The notes beneath the pieces were generated by a model that saw only the letters and a list, made by a program, of their open reading frames with translations, did no database searches and had not been told where the DNA came from. This document shows, in pieces, positions 1 to 7,098 of a stretch of DNA of 19,751 nucleotides (position 1 is the first letter of the stretch; each line of letters begins with the position of its first letter). A program made the position numbers and the translations under genes. This DNA is from Gemmatimonadota bacterium. GTDB taxonomy: Bacteria; Gemmatimonadota; Gemmatimonadetes; Longimicrobiales; Longimicrobiaceae. The stretch lies in NCBI GenBank assembly GCA_019348475.1, contig JAHWJJ010000014.1, positions 1 through 19,751 on the forward strand, written 5' to 3'.

Positions 1-1108
1 TCCTCCGCACGTCGGATCGGGCCGCTCTGACGACGCGCGCGATGCGCGTGGCGTTGGCCTCTCCCGAGTTGCAGAGCACGGCCACGGACAGGCGATGCGC
101 CGGATAGCGGCTCACGTAGCTCCGGTAACCGGCACTGGACCCGCCGTGGGCGATCTCCTGCGCCCCGCGATGCTCGCCGATGGTCAGGCCGCGCGTATAC
201 GCCATCCCCGGGGCGAATTCGATTGGACTGCCGTCGTTCAGCCGCCCCTGGCGCTGGAGCTCTTGGGTGATGCGGGGGCCCAGCCGGTTCTCGGCCAGCG
301 CATCGTTCCAGCGCAGCAGGTCGCCCGTGGTGGTGAAAAGGTTGTCGAAGAGCGGCATCCCGTGCATCCAGCGGCCGTCTTCCCGCTCGTACGAGGTGGC
401 GCGCCCCGGGATGACCTCGCGGATGTCGGCGCGCCACCGGGTGGAGGTCATCCCCAGCGGCTGAAAGATGCGCTCGCTGGTGAAGTCCTGGAGCGAGCGG
501 CCGCTCACCCGCTCCACGATGATCGTCAACAGGTGGTAGCCGGTGTTGGTGTACGAGAATTCGGCTCCCGGCGCGTGGTTCAGCCCGCGCTGGCGCGCGG
601 CCAGGTCCAGCACGTCGGCGGCCTGGTACATCCGCGGCGATTTGAACGGGTGGTGCCCGGCGATCATCGACAGGAACAGCCAGTCCCGCAGCCCGCTCGT
701 CTGGGTGAGGACGTGGTCGATGGTGATCGGGGTGCCGTAGTCCGGCATTTCGGGGAGGTAGCGGCGGATGTCGTCCTGCAGCGAGAGCCGCCCTTCCTCC
801 GCCAGCATCAGCACCGCCGCGGCCGTGAACTGCTTGTTCACCGACGCCACGTCGAAGATGGTGGCGGGCGTGTTGGGCACCGCGTGCTCCAGGTGCGCCA
901 GTCCGAACGCGCGGTTCACCACCACCCTCCCGTCCCGCGCGACGGCGGCCGCGCATCCCGGCTCGGCCGGGTCGAACGCGCTGAAGATCGCGTCGACGCC
1001 GCCCGTGGCGTCCTGCGCGTGGGCGTGCGTGCCGGCGAGCAGCGCGGCGAGGACGAACGGCGCCGACGCACGGTACGAACGCGGTCTTGCGGCTAGAAAT
1101 GTCGTCAT
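1..1108 (-). CDS. Serine hydrolase, beta-lactamase class C/PBP-like family (3' end outside window)
   Basis: The reverse strand reads as an open frame of 369 codons from the ATG at 1108 to the window edge, so the C-terminus is missing. The protein starts with an Ala-rich hydrophobic segment ending in AHAQ (about residues 14-32), which looks like a signal peptide, so it is probably exported. The three active-site motifs of the beta-lactamase/D-Ala-D-Ala carboxypeptidase fold (PF00144) are present: SVNK at 89-92 (SxxK, nucleophile S89), YTN at 186-188 (YxN) and HGG at 321-323 (the KTG/HxG position). The family contains esterases, peptidases and class C beta-lactamases, and the substrate cannot be told from sequence. 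It is the last gene of a minus-strand run, 78 nt after the small lipoprotein. No strong ribosome site precedes the ATG, so the start is less certain than the family. Confidence 0.9.
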   Translation of the reverse strand, partial: MTTFLAARPRSYRASAPFVLAALLAGTHAHAQDATGGVDAIFSAFDPAEPGCAAAVARDGRVVVNRAFGLAHLEHAVPNTPATIFDVASVNKQFTAAAVLMLAEEGRLSLQDDIRRYLPEMPDYGTPITIDHVLTQTSGLRDWLFLSMIAGHHPFKSPRMYQAADVLDLAARQRGLNHAPGAEFSYTNTGYHLLTIIVERVSGRSLQDFTSERIFQPLGMTSTRWRADIREVIPGRATSYEREDGRWMHGMPLFDNLFTTTGDLLRWNDALAENRLGPRITQELQRQGRLNDGSPIEFAPGMAYTRGLTIGEHRGAQEIAHGGSSAGYRSYVSRYPAHRLSVAVLCNSGEANATRIARVVRAARSDVRR

Positions 1109-1141
1109 GGTACTGAGTCCAGTGGTGATCCGGGTGCGGTC

Positions 1142-1164
1142 CGCCCGGCGGGTGTCGCCGGGCG
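1142..1164. repeat. Perfect 9-bp intergenic hairpin
   Basis: CGCCCGGCG at 1142-1150 pairs perfectly with CGCCGGGCG at 1156-1164 around a 5-nt loop. It lies between the lipoprotein stop and the serine hydrolase start. There is no U-tract, so it is more likely an RNA-processing or attenuating hairpin, or simply a GC-rich palindrome, than an intrinsic terminator. Confidence 0.45.
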
Positions 1165-1186
1165 AGAGGAACTCGCCTGTCTTTCG

Positions 1187-1666
1187 CTAGTCCGGCCGGC
1201 GCACCTGCAGCCCCGCGATCGAGCCGTCGTTCGTCAGCGCCATCATCAGCCGCACGGGACCTCCTTCCGCCCCGGCGTACTGCGCGACGCGCAGGTATAG
1301 CTTGTCCGCGGGGATTCCCGCCCGCGCCGGCTCCACGCCCTCGCTGACGACGGAGGTCTCCGCGCCCAGGCCGCTCAGCACGCGCTCGCCCTCGCTCCGG
1401 AACCGGTCCAGCGTGCCGAAGCGCTGCTGTCCCTCCGGCGTCACGTGCTGCCACAGCGCGTCGTAGTCGCGCGCGTGCAGCAGCGCGACGTAGCGGCGGC
1501 CCAGCTCCATCGCGCGCGCGTCGCTCAGCCCCTCGTCTGCCGCCGGCCGGACGGTCACGTCCGGGACCGCTTCCGGCGCCGGCGTGGCCGCGGGCGGGCT
1601 GCCCCCGCACGCGGCCAGGAATGCCGCGGCGCTCATCGCGAGCAGGAAAGTGGATGGCCTGGTCAT
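1187..1666 (-). CDS. Small lipoprotein, DUF3887-like
   Basis: A 159-residue protein with a short hydrophobic signal and a lipobox ending LAAC (C20), so it is predicted to be lipid-anchored in the envelope. After a Pro/Ala-rich linker (about 21-45), residues 48-159 form one small alpha/beta domain. The stretch beginning LGRRYVALLHARDYDALW resembles DUF3887, in which a helical 'growing' segment precedes an NTF2-like sheet. DUF3887 domains often accompany serine hydrolases, which fits the downstream neighbour at 1-1108. The ATG at 1666 follows a GAGG about 8 nt upstream. Upstream, the permease gene ends 88 nt away on the same strand, so co-transcription is possible. The lipoprotein call is firm; the domain call is from recall and the molecular role is unknown. 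Confidence 0.8.
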   Translation of the reverse strand: MTRPSTFLLAMSAAAFLAACGGSPPAATPAPEAVPDVTVRPAADEGLSDARAMELGRRYVALLHARDYDALWQHVTPEGQQRFGTLDRFRSEGERVLSGLGAETSVVSEGVEPARAGIPADKLYLRVAQYAGAEGGPVRLMMALTNDGSIAGLQVRRPD

Positions 1667-1730
1667 GTCGATGCCTCTGGTTCAGGAAGATTCCAGCAGC
1701 CCGGCGCCCTCGCCGCACCGCGCCCACACG

Positions 1731-1762
1731 TCACCTGGTCACTCCATCACTCCATCAGACGA
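1731..1762 (-). repeat. 8-nt phased TCA array at the permease stop codon
   Basis: TCA occurs at 1731, 1739, 1747 and 1755, exactly 8 nt apart, with two identical TCACTCCA units. On the minus strand each unit gives a TGA. The one at 1755-1757 is the permease stop codon. The spacing and orientation match the longer arrays at 7011-7098 and 8770-8825. Confidence 0.6.
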
Positions 1763-3125
1763 ACCCGAACACCGGCGGAAACACGAGCACAACGATTGCC
1801 GCCCAGACGGCATACACGGGCAGGTAATCCGTCTGCCACCGTTCCAGCCGGGTGAACGGTCCGCCCCCTCTCAGAAAGCGGACGTAGAGCACCGCCGACC
1901 AGGCCAGGTTCACCAGCAGGATCACGTTCATCCCCAGCGCGGCCACGCGGTTGGGGGTAAAGCCGAGCTCGCTGATGCGCGCGGAGATGGCCCACAGCGC
2001 CACCGCGTCGGCCAGCAGAGCACTCACCACCAGCACCACCTGCATCACGTCGAAGGCGCCCGGGGGCGCTCCGGGGTCGCGGGCGGAGACCGAGTAGAGC
2101 AGAAGGCCCAGCACCAGCACCAGGAGCAGGTCGAAGACGATGAGCATGTCCCGCTCGATGTCCACTCCGCGCCCGGTGAACACCAGAGTGAGGAGGAACG
2201 TGACCAGCAGCGCGGCGAACAGGGGCGTGAAGAGGCGCGTCAACACGGGCGCCATGTTCTCGATCACGCTCTGCTTGGCCTCCACCAGCCAGGAGGCGAC
2301 CACGACGGCCCCGACCGCTCCGCACGGCAGCAGCCACGACTCGAAGAAGGGCTCGACGTCGATCCCGATGGACTGGAAGGTCATCGCCATGAACGCCGTG
2401 AGCACGCCGCCGCCGAGGGCGATCAGCACGTAGTAGATGAACAGCTCGCCCGAGAATCGAATGAAGTCCATGCGGCCCCCGACCTGGCTCCAGCGGCCGC
2501 CGGCGTACGCGATACCCACCACCAGCCAGAGCGCGATCGGCAGGTGCAGCGCCGTGAGCGCCTCGGTGTAGCCGCCCGGGGCGAAGGGATAGACGTTGGC
2601 GAAGACGGCCGCCGCGACGAACGCCACGGCCAGCCAGCGGAGAGTGCTGGTGTCGAGCCGCCGTTTCCAGACGAAATAGCCGGTCAGGAGGGGCAGCACG
2701 AACAGACTCAGATTGCGGGCGTAGAAACCGGCGTCCTGGTCCAGTTGGATCCCGAAGAGCGCCGGCACCTTGATGACCACGGCCGCCGCCACCGCAAGAC
2801 AGAAGGCGACGATGGCATCCGTTCGAGCCCGCGCTCGTGGGTCCCCGGAATCCGAAGGGACAACGACGAGCTGCTTCCAGAGGCGGTCCGAGTGCTCGCG
2901 TGCGAACTCCCGTGAGAGGGCGTCGAGGTCGCCCATGCGCTTCACCGCCACCAGGAACGCTTCATCGGTGGCGAGCCCCGCGTCGACCAGGACCGCTACC
3001 TGCTCGCGCAGATGGTCTTCCAGCTCCGCTACATCGACGGAGTGGATCGCCTGCCGGCGGCGGAGGTAGCTCCGCCATTGGTCGATCTGCTCCTCGAGCG
3101 ATACCCCGCGACCTGGATCCGACAT
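1755..3125 (-). CDS. Permease-prefix-domain multi-pass membrane protein
   Basis: A 456-residue protein. Residues 1-87 are a soluble helical region (EEQIDQWRSYL, then VAELEDHLREQV and FLVAVKRMGD) that matches the 'permease prefix domain' often encoded next to PadR regulators. About eleven hydrophobic segments follow, near 104-122, 137-153, 161-178, 191-208, 227-248, 264-282, 297-316, 327-345, 359-380, 395-415 and 435-453. No ATPase motif is seen and no large periplasmic MacB-type domain, so this is not a standard MacB/FtsX permease; a DUF4153-like membrane domain is one possibility. The ATG at 3125 has AGGGAG about 8 nt upstream and lies 2 nt after the PadR stop, so the two are translationally coupled. 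A longer frame to 3386 exists but overlaps PadR and is not used. Transported substrate, if any, is unknown. Confidence 0.85.
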   Translation of the reverse strand: MSDPGRGVSLEEQIDQWRSYLRRRQAIHSVDVAELEDHLREQVAVLVDAGLATDEAFLVAVKRMGDLDALSREFAREHSDRLWKQLVVVPSDSGDPRARARTDAIVAFCLAVAAAVVIKVPALFGIQLDQDAGFYARNLSLFVLPLLTGYFVWKRRLDTSTLRWLAVAFVAAAVFANVYPFAPGGYTEALTALHLPIALWLVVGIAYAGGRWSQVGGRMDFIRFSGELFIYYVLIALGGGVLTAFMAMTFQSIGIDVEPFFESWLLPCGAVGAVVVASWLVEAKQSVIENMAPVLTRLFTPLFAALLVTFLLTLVFTGRGVDIERDMLIVFDLLLVLVLGLLLYSVSARDPGAPPGAFDVMQVVLVVSALLADAVALWAISARISELGFTPNRVAALGMNVILLVNLAWSAVLYVRFLRGGGPFTRLERWQTDYLPVYAVWAAIVVLVFPPVFGFV

Positions 3126-3127
3126 CG

Positions 3128-3514
3128 TCAGGCTCCCTGTGGCAGTGGCGCGGCTGACGCCGGGTGGATGGCCGGAACGTAAGGGGAGAGCGCCTGCCAG
3201 ATGCCCCGTAGCGTAGCGTCCACCGCTTGCCACTGCCTGCGTTCCTCCGCGAGCTGAGCCCGGCCCCGGGACGTGATCCGGTAGTACTTGCGACGACGAC
3301 CGCTCTCCGCAACTACCCACCGCGCCTCGACGTGGCCGAGCCGCTCGAGCCGATGCAGAACGGGGTAGAGCATCCCGTCCGTCCACTCCATGCGCCCTCC
3401 GGACAACTCCCGAACTCGCTGGAGGATCGCGTAGCCGTAGCTGTCCTCTTCGGCCAGGATCGCCAGGACGATCGGGGTGGAGGAAGCGGCAACCAGGTCC
3501 TTGTTGATCTCCAT
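3128..3514 (-). CDS. PadR-family transcriptional regulator
   Basis: A 128-residue protein of the usual PadR length. It has the N-terminal winged helix: STPIVLAILAEEDSYGYAILQRV (12-34, shown here as family landmarks), then the recognition-helix region MEWTDGMLYPVLHRLERLG (42-60) and the wing ESGRRRKYYRIT (70-81). A short C-terminal helix (about 83-110) would dimerise it. PadR proteins bind palindromes over their own promoter and are released by small ligands or stress signals. Here the gene leads a two-gene unit with the permease-prefix protein 2 nt downstream, so it probably controls that membrane protein and itself. The ATG at 3514 follows a GAGG about 10 nt upstream. A longer frame upstream to 3877 is Pro/Ala/Arg-rich filler and is rejected. 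Confidence 0.93.
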   Translation of the reverse strand: MEINKDLVAASSTPIVLAILAEEDSYGYAILQRVRELSGGRMEWTDGMLYPVLHRLERLGHVEARWVVAESGRRRKYYRITSRGRAQLAEERRQWQAVDATLRGIWQALSPYVPAIHPASAAPLPQGA

Positions 3515-3554
3515 GTTTTCACGCCTCGCGCAGCGCTGACGAACCCGAAGCCGG

Positions 3555-3575
3555 GTATACCCAGCACTACTATAC
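3555..3575. promoter_or_regulatory. Candidate PadR operator overlapping the -10 box
   Basis: GTATA at 3555-3559 and TATAC at 3571-3575 form an inverted repeat with an 11-nt spacer. It covers the -10 box and the expected start of transcription of the padR unit. This placement would suit autorepression. The assignment to PadR is inference from position and symmetry. Confidence 0.4.
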
Positions 3576-3597
3576 ATTGCACCACAAGGTATCGCAA
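3569..3597 (-). promoter_or_regulatory. Sigma70-like promoter of the padR unit
   Basis: On the minus strand TTGCGA (3597-3592) and TATAGT (3574-3569) are separated by exactly 17 nt. Transcription would start near 3562, giving a leader of about 48 nt before the PadR ATG. It is the most AT-rich stretch of the surrounding 300 bp. Confidence 0.65.
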
Positions 3598-3747
3598 GAG
3601 CCGCGCCTCCGGAGAGCAGCCCGGCGCCCTCCATCGCTCGTCGACGATGCGCCTCCACCCCCTGCGGGGCCGGCCCGGCGCTCTCGGACGGACCCGCTCC
3701 CCACGGTCGTGGTCCTCCGGGCGCCCCACCTCCCCGCGTCACGAAGG

Positions 3748-3764
3748 ACTTTACAGCGCAAAGT
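3748..3764. promoter_or_regulatory. Orphan ACTTT-N7-AAAGT palindrome
   Basis: ACTTT (3748-3752) and AAAGT (3760-3764) form an inverted repeat extending to ACTTTACAGCGCAAAGT. Sites of this look occur before PadR-controlled units in related phyla (recall, not verified). It lies 234 nt upstream of the PadR start and well upstream of the promoter called there, so it may be a second control site or a relic. Confidence 0.3.
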
Positions 3765-3883
3765 GAGTGCGCGCAAGCAGCCCGTGCACTGGTCGGGAGC
3801 GCGCGAACGATGGGCGGGGCGGGGGGGGCCGCGGGTACAGTCGCGAGAGGATCCCCCTCGCTGACCACCGCCGACACGAGCAG

Positions 3884-3956
3884 GTGAAGCCCCGTTCGCG
3901 AGGAACGAGCGAGACGGGGCTTCTGGCCGTTCCAGCCCCGGGTTTTAACCCCGGGG
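3884..3956 (+). repeat. Two-hairpin dispersed repeat, copy R1
   Basis: Hairpin 1 pairs GAAGCCCCGT (3886-3895) with ACGGGGCTTC (3914-3923) around a loop containing GCGAGGAACGAGC. A 12-nt linker ending in CCAG follows, then an imperfect palindrome CCCCGGGTT-TT-AACCCCGGGG (3936-3956). The same architecture occurs at 8508-8583 (minus strand) and 8671-8740, and the loop core recurs at 19709-19745. Confidence 0.7.
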
Positions 3957-4020
3957 TGGGTCCAGACCCCCGGGGCGCCGGGTTCCGGCGCCGGGGCCGG
4001 CCATCAGCGCGGCGGAGTAG

Positions 4021-4090
4021 ATTCCTCGGTCGGCGCCGCGCAGATCCAGCACGCGGCGGCATGGCGCGCGGCGCCTTCCTCGGAATGACA
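4021..4090 (-). repeat. TGTCATTCC-family inverted repeat, copy A
   Basis: Read on the minus strand it starts TGTCATTCCG (4090-4081) and carries CGCGTGCTGGA 35 nt later (4055-4045). ATTCC (4021-4025) pairs with GGAAT (4082-4086), and GGCGCCGCGC (4032-4041) pairs with GCGCGGCGCC (4066-4075). The element at 11527-11635 shares both sequence landmarks at almost the same spacing. Confidence 0.6.
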
Positions 4091-4153
4091 GTTCATTTCG
4101 ACCATGCCGTGCAACGACGCAGAGCATCTTCGTCCGGTGCGGCCGCACGCCGC

Positions 4154-5572
4154 TCAGAGCACCGGGCTCAGCAGCTTGGCCGTGTGCTCCGCGTACGCGC
4201 GCATGCGGGACCGCGAGGGCCACGCGTCCGCGTCCACCCGCCGCGCCTGCCGCAGCCAGCGGGCCTGCTCCGTCCGCAGCCGGTCCACGCAGGCGGAGTC
4301 GTACAGCACCAGCAGGTCCTCGTAGTTCAGGTAAAGCGACCGGCGGTCCAGGTTGGCGGTGCCGATCACCGCGAAGGCGCGGTCCACCGAGATCGTCTTG
4401 GCGTGCAGCAGCCCCTGTGAGTGCAGGTGGATGCGCACGCCCGCGTCCAGCAGCTCCTGGAAGTACGCGCGCCCGGCGGCATCGGCCAGGGGGCGGTCGC
4501 TGCGCGTGGGAAGCACCACGTCCACGCGCACGCCGCGCAGCGCCGCCAGCCGCAGCGCCAGCAGCACCGGTTCGTCCGGCACCAGGTACGGCGTGGTGAC
4601 CACCACCTGCCGCTGCGCTTCCGCGAACGCCTGCACCAGCACGTGCTGAACGGTGTGCGCCGGGTAGCTGGGCCCGCCGGGCACCGTCTGGATGGCCACG
4701 TCCCCCGGCCGCTCCGGGTCGGGAAACACCGATGGCCCGTCCAGTACCTGGCCGGTGGCGAAGAACCAGTCCTCCGCGAACAGCATCTGCAGCTGCAGCG
4801 CCGTGGGGCCGTGCACCCGCGCCGACACCTGGTGCCACACGCCCCCGTCCAGGCCAGAGCCGGGGTCGTGGATGTTCGTAGAGCCCGTGTACGCCACCCG
4901 CCCGTCCACCACGGCGACCTTGCGGTGGTTGCGGATGTCCATCCGCGCCAGCGGGTGCATGGCCAGCATGGGGTGCACGGCGATCCCCCGCTCGCGCATC
5001 CACGCCCCCAGCGAGGCGCGCATCCGGCGCGTGGCCCACGCGTCCACCAGCACGCGGCAGCGCACGCCCCGGTCCGCGGCCCGCGCCAGCGCCTGGGCCA
5101 CGCGCCGCCCCGCCCGGTCGTCCTTCCAGATGAAGAACATCAGGTGCGCGTGGTGCCGCGCGGCGTCCACGTCCGCCACCAGCCGCTCCACCATTTCGCC
5201 GGGCCGGGCGAGCAGCTCCACCGCGTTGCCGTCCAGGATGGGAAAGCCGCCCATCTGCCGCGTGGAAAGGTGCTCGGCCAGGCGCACCAGGTCGCGCTGC
5301 TCGCGGCGGACGCCGAGCCGCGCCCGGTGCCCCGCCTGCTCGCGCAGCCGGTCGTCGCGCTCGATCACGTCGCGGACGTGGCGGTGCTTGCGGGCGTTGC
5401 GCTCCAGCCCCAGCCGGGCGAGCAGCAGGTACGCCACCGTGCCGGGGACGGGGAGCAGAACGATGGGCGCCAGCCACGCAGCCGCGTTCGCGGGCGTGTG
5501 CCGCCGCGCCACGACGGGGACCATGGCCAGCCGCAGCAGCCAGCCCAGCAGGCGGTACGCCAAGCGGAACAT
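4154..5572 (-). CDS. cls: Cardiolipin synthase / phospholipase D family protein
   Basis: A 472-residue protein, the normal length for bacterial cardiolipin synthase. It has two N-terminal membrane segments (about 5-22 and 33-52), then two PLD domains each with an HKD motif: H216-x-K218-x4-D223 followed by STN (231-233), and H390-x-K392-x4-D397 followed by GTANLDRRS (404-412). In this family the two histidines act through a phosphohistidine intermediate, and Cls joins two phosphatidylglycerols, or PG and another phospholipid, into cardiolipin at the inner membrane. The ATG at 5572 has AGGGG 5-8 nt upstream and the membrane segments start at once. A longer frame to 6283 overlaps the divergent phosphatase gene and is rejected. 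A related PLD-type phospholipase or transphosphatidylase cannot be ruled out. It is divergent from the App1-like gene, 166 nt away. Confidence 0.9.
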   Translation of the reverse strand: MFRLAYRLLGWLLRLAMVPVVARRHTPANAAAWLAPIVLLPVPGTVAYLLLARLGLERNARKHRHVRDVIERDDRLREQAGHRARLGVRREQRDLVRLAEHLSTRQMGGFPILDGNAVELLARPGEMVERLVADVDAARHHAHLMFFIWKDDRAGRRVAQALARAADRGVRCRVLVDAWATRRMRASLGAWMRERGIAVHPMLAMHPLARMDIRNHRKVAVVDGRVAYTGSTNIHDPGSGLDGGVWHQVSARVHGPTALQLQMLFAEDWFFATGQVLDGPSVFPDPERPGDVAIQTVPGGPSYPAHTVQHVLVQAFAEAQRQVVVTTPYLVPDEPVLLALRLAALRGVRVDVVLPTRSDRPLADAAGRAYFQELLDAGVRIHLHSQGLLHAKTISVDRAFAVIGTANLDRRSLYLNYEDLLVLYDSACVDRLRTEQARWLRQARRVDADAWPSRSRMRAYAEHTAKLLSPVL

Positions 5573-5738
5573 GCCGCCCCTGGCTGAAAGGATCGGGCCA
5601 GGAGAGCGCGCCCGCACACGGCGCACAGCCGGCCCGGATTGCGCAGTTCTGTCTGGCCGCCGGTGCGCCGGTTGCGCTACGCCGCCGCCCCCGCGCGTGC
5701 GGGGGCCCCGGTTCATCCACAGCTCGAGAACGCCGGCC

Positions 5739-6866
5739 ATGCCCGATCCCAACGCCATCCCCCGCACCCCGGACCCGCACGCCCGGCCCGGCATCAAGCT
5801 GCGTGTCGAGGACCGGCTGGGGATGCTGGATCCCATACAGCTCCTGCCCTTCCGCTCTTTCGGGACGCCGCGGCTGCTGCACGTGCGCGGCCGTGTGCGC
5901 GAGCAGAAGGGGGTGGAGGGGACCACGGAAGAAACGTCGGTGTGGCGCAACGTCAGCAACACCGTGCACCGCCTGGAGAGCGACGAGATCCCCGGCGCCC
6001 GCGTCCGCGCCTCGCTGGGCGGGCGCACTTGGGAGACGACGACGGACGCGGAAGGGTACTTCGTGCTGGACGTGGAGCCGCCGGAGCCGGTGGGCGCGGG
6101 ATGGCACGACGTGGAGCTGGAGCTGGTGGAGTCCGTCGGCCGGCCGGCGTGCCCCACCGCGCGGGCGCAGGTGCTGGTGCCCTCGCCCGACGCGGAGTTC
6201 GCGGTGATCAGCGACGTGGACGACACCGTCATCCGCACCCGCTCCACCGACCTGCTGCGCGAGCTGCAGATCGTCTTCGGCAAGGGGGCGCAGGGGCGCG
6301 CGGCCGTGCCCGGAATGCCCGCGCTGTACCGTGCCCTGGCGCGCGGCCCGGACGACCGGGGCGAGAACCCCGTCTTCTACGTCTCGAAGAGCGGGTGGAA
6401 CCTGTACGACCTGCTGGAGGAGTTCATGCGCCTGAACGGCCTTCCCGCGGGGCCGCTGTTCCTGAGCGACCTGCGGCTGGTGGAAGCGCCGTCGGAGGTG
6501 ATGGGGAGCGCGCGGCACAAGTGGGACAGCATCGACCTGCTGATGCGCGTGTACCCGGAGCTCCCCTTCGTGCTGGTGGGCGACAGCGGAATGCACGATC
6601 CCGAGCTGTACCGCGAGGTGGTGCAGCGGCATCCTCGGCGCGTGCGGGCCGTGTACATCCACGACGTGAGCCCGCCCGAGCGCGACGATCAGGTGGCGCG
6701 CATTGCCCGCGAGCTGGACCGGGAGCACGGCGTTCCGCTGGTGCGGATGGAGGACGCCCGCCACGCCGCCCAGCACGCCCGCGAGCACGGCCTGATCAGC
6801 GCCCGCGGCCTGGACGAGGTGCGGAACGAGGTTGCGGGGCGGGAGGACGACGAGTCGCAGGGGTAA
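5739..6866 (+). CDS. App1-like phosphatidate phosphatase (DUF2183, HAD superfamily)
   Basis: A 375-residue protein. Residues 45-147 form a beta-rich N-terminal domain, and the catalytic part begins with ISDVDDT at 157-163, the DxDxT motif I of HAD phosphatases with D159 as expected nucleophile. FYVSKSGWNLYDLL (213-226) is the App1 signature around motif II, K261 lies at the motif III position, and GDSGMHD (281-287) gives the motif IV acidic residues. Yeast App1 dephosphorylates phosphatidic acid to diacylglycerol; bacterial members of PF09949 are assumed similar. No signal peptide or membrane segment is seen, so it is probably cytoplasmic or peripheral. The ATG at 5739 is chosen because homology-like sequence starts soon after and the frame upstream overlaps cls in antisense; its ribosome site is weak. 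It converges with the acyltransferase gene downstream. Confidence 0.88.
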   Translation: MPDPNAIPRTPDPHARPGIKLRVEDRLGMLDPIQLLPFRSFGTPRLLHVRGRVREQKGVEGTTEETSVWRNVSNTVHRLESDEIPGARVRASLGGRTWETTTDAEGYFVLDVEPPEPVGAGWHDVELELVESVGRPACPTARAQVLVPSPDAEFAVISDVDDTVIRTRSTDLLRELQIVFGKGAQGRAAVPGMPALYRALARGPDDRGENPVFYVSKSGWNLYDLLEEFMRLNGLPAGPLFLSDLRLVEAPSEVMGSARHKWDSIDLLMRVYPELPFVLVGDSGMHDPELYREVVQRHPRRVRAVYIHDVSPPERDDQVARIARELDREHGVPLVRMEDARHAAQHAREHGLISARGLDEVRNEVAGREDDESQG

Positions 6867-6912
6867 TACCGGATCCTCAGACGGATCGCGCGTCCAGCTT
6901 CACAAGATCGCC

Positions 6913-6983
6913 TCACGCGGAGGGCGCGGAGGTCGCGGAGAAAAGAAGAGGACAGGTCTGTTCTCCGTGTCCTCCGCGCGAGA
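6913..6983. repeat. GGAGG-rich palindromic repeat, copy 1
   Basis: GCGCGGAGGTCGCGGAGAA (6924-6942) pairs with TTCTCCGTGTCCTCCGCGC (6961-6979) with two mismatches. It sits 47 nt after the App1-like stop codon and could serve as a 3'-end hairpin for that gene, although no U-tract follows. A close relative lies at 19541-19604, also just downstream of a plus-strand gene. Confidence 0.6.
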
Positions 6984-7010
6984 CTTCGCTGGTTCCTCGC
7001 GAACCACCCC

Positions 7011-7098
7011 TTCACCCCTTCACCCGTTCACCCGTTCACCCCTTCACCCGTTCACCCCTTCACCCGTTCACCCGCTCACCCGTTCACCCCATCACCGC
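7011..7098 (-). repeat. 8-nt tandem array TTCACCCN spanning the acyltransferase stop
   Basis: About ten direct 8-nt units (TTCACCCC or TTCACCCG, one CTCACCCG) run from 7011, followed by a degenerate unit at 7091-7098. TCA therefore recurs every 8 nt. On the minus strand every unit supplies a TGA, and the TCA at 7076-7078 is the stop codon of the acyltransferase gene, whose last six residues (GDGVNG) are encoded by array sequence. Confidence 0.85.

Larger units (their letters stand above)
3515..4153. other. Intergenic region rich in repeats
   Basis: About 640 nt between the PadR and cardiolipin synthase genes. It holds the padR promoter/operator, a 17-bp ACTTT-N7-AAAGT palindrome (3748-3764), a two-hairpin dispersed repeat (3884-3956), a short GC palindrome cluster (about 3966-4000) and a member of the TGTCATTCC inverted-repeat family (4021-4090). 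I see no credible gene in it; the open frames lack ribosome sites and family features. Confidence 0.6.

Noticed and set aside
1584..2915. 443-codon open frame on the plus strand, rich in His, Gln, Glu and Arg
   Set aside because: It is antisense to the permease gene, which has membrane segments, a ribosome site and a PadR partner. The composition is typical of a shadow frame in GC-rich DNA.
3945..6788. 947-codon minus-strand open frame
   Set aside because: It covers cls and App1-like genes in other frames; composition is extreme (His/Pro/Arg/Gly) and no motif is present.
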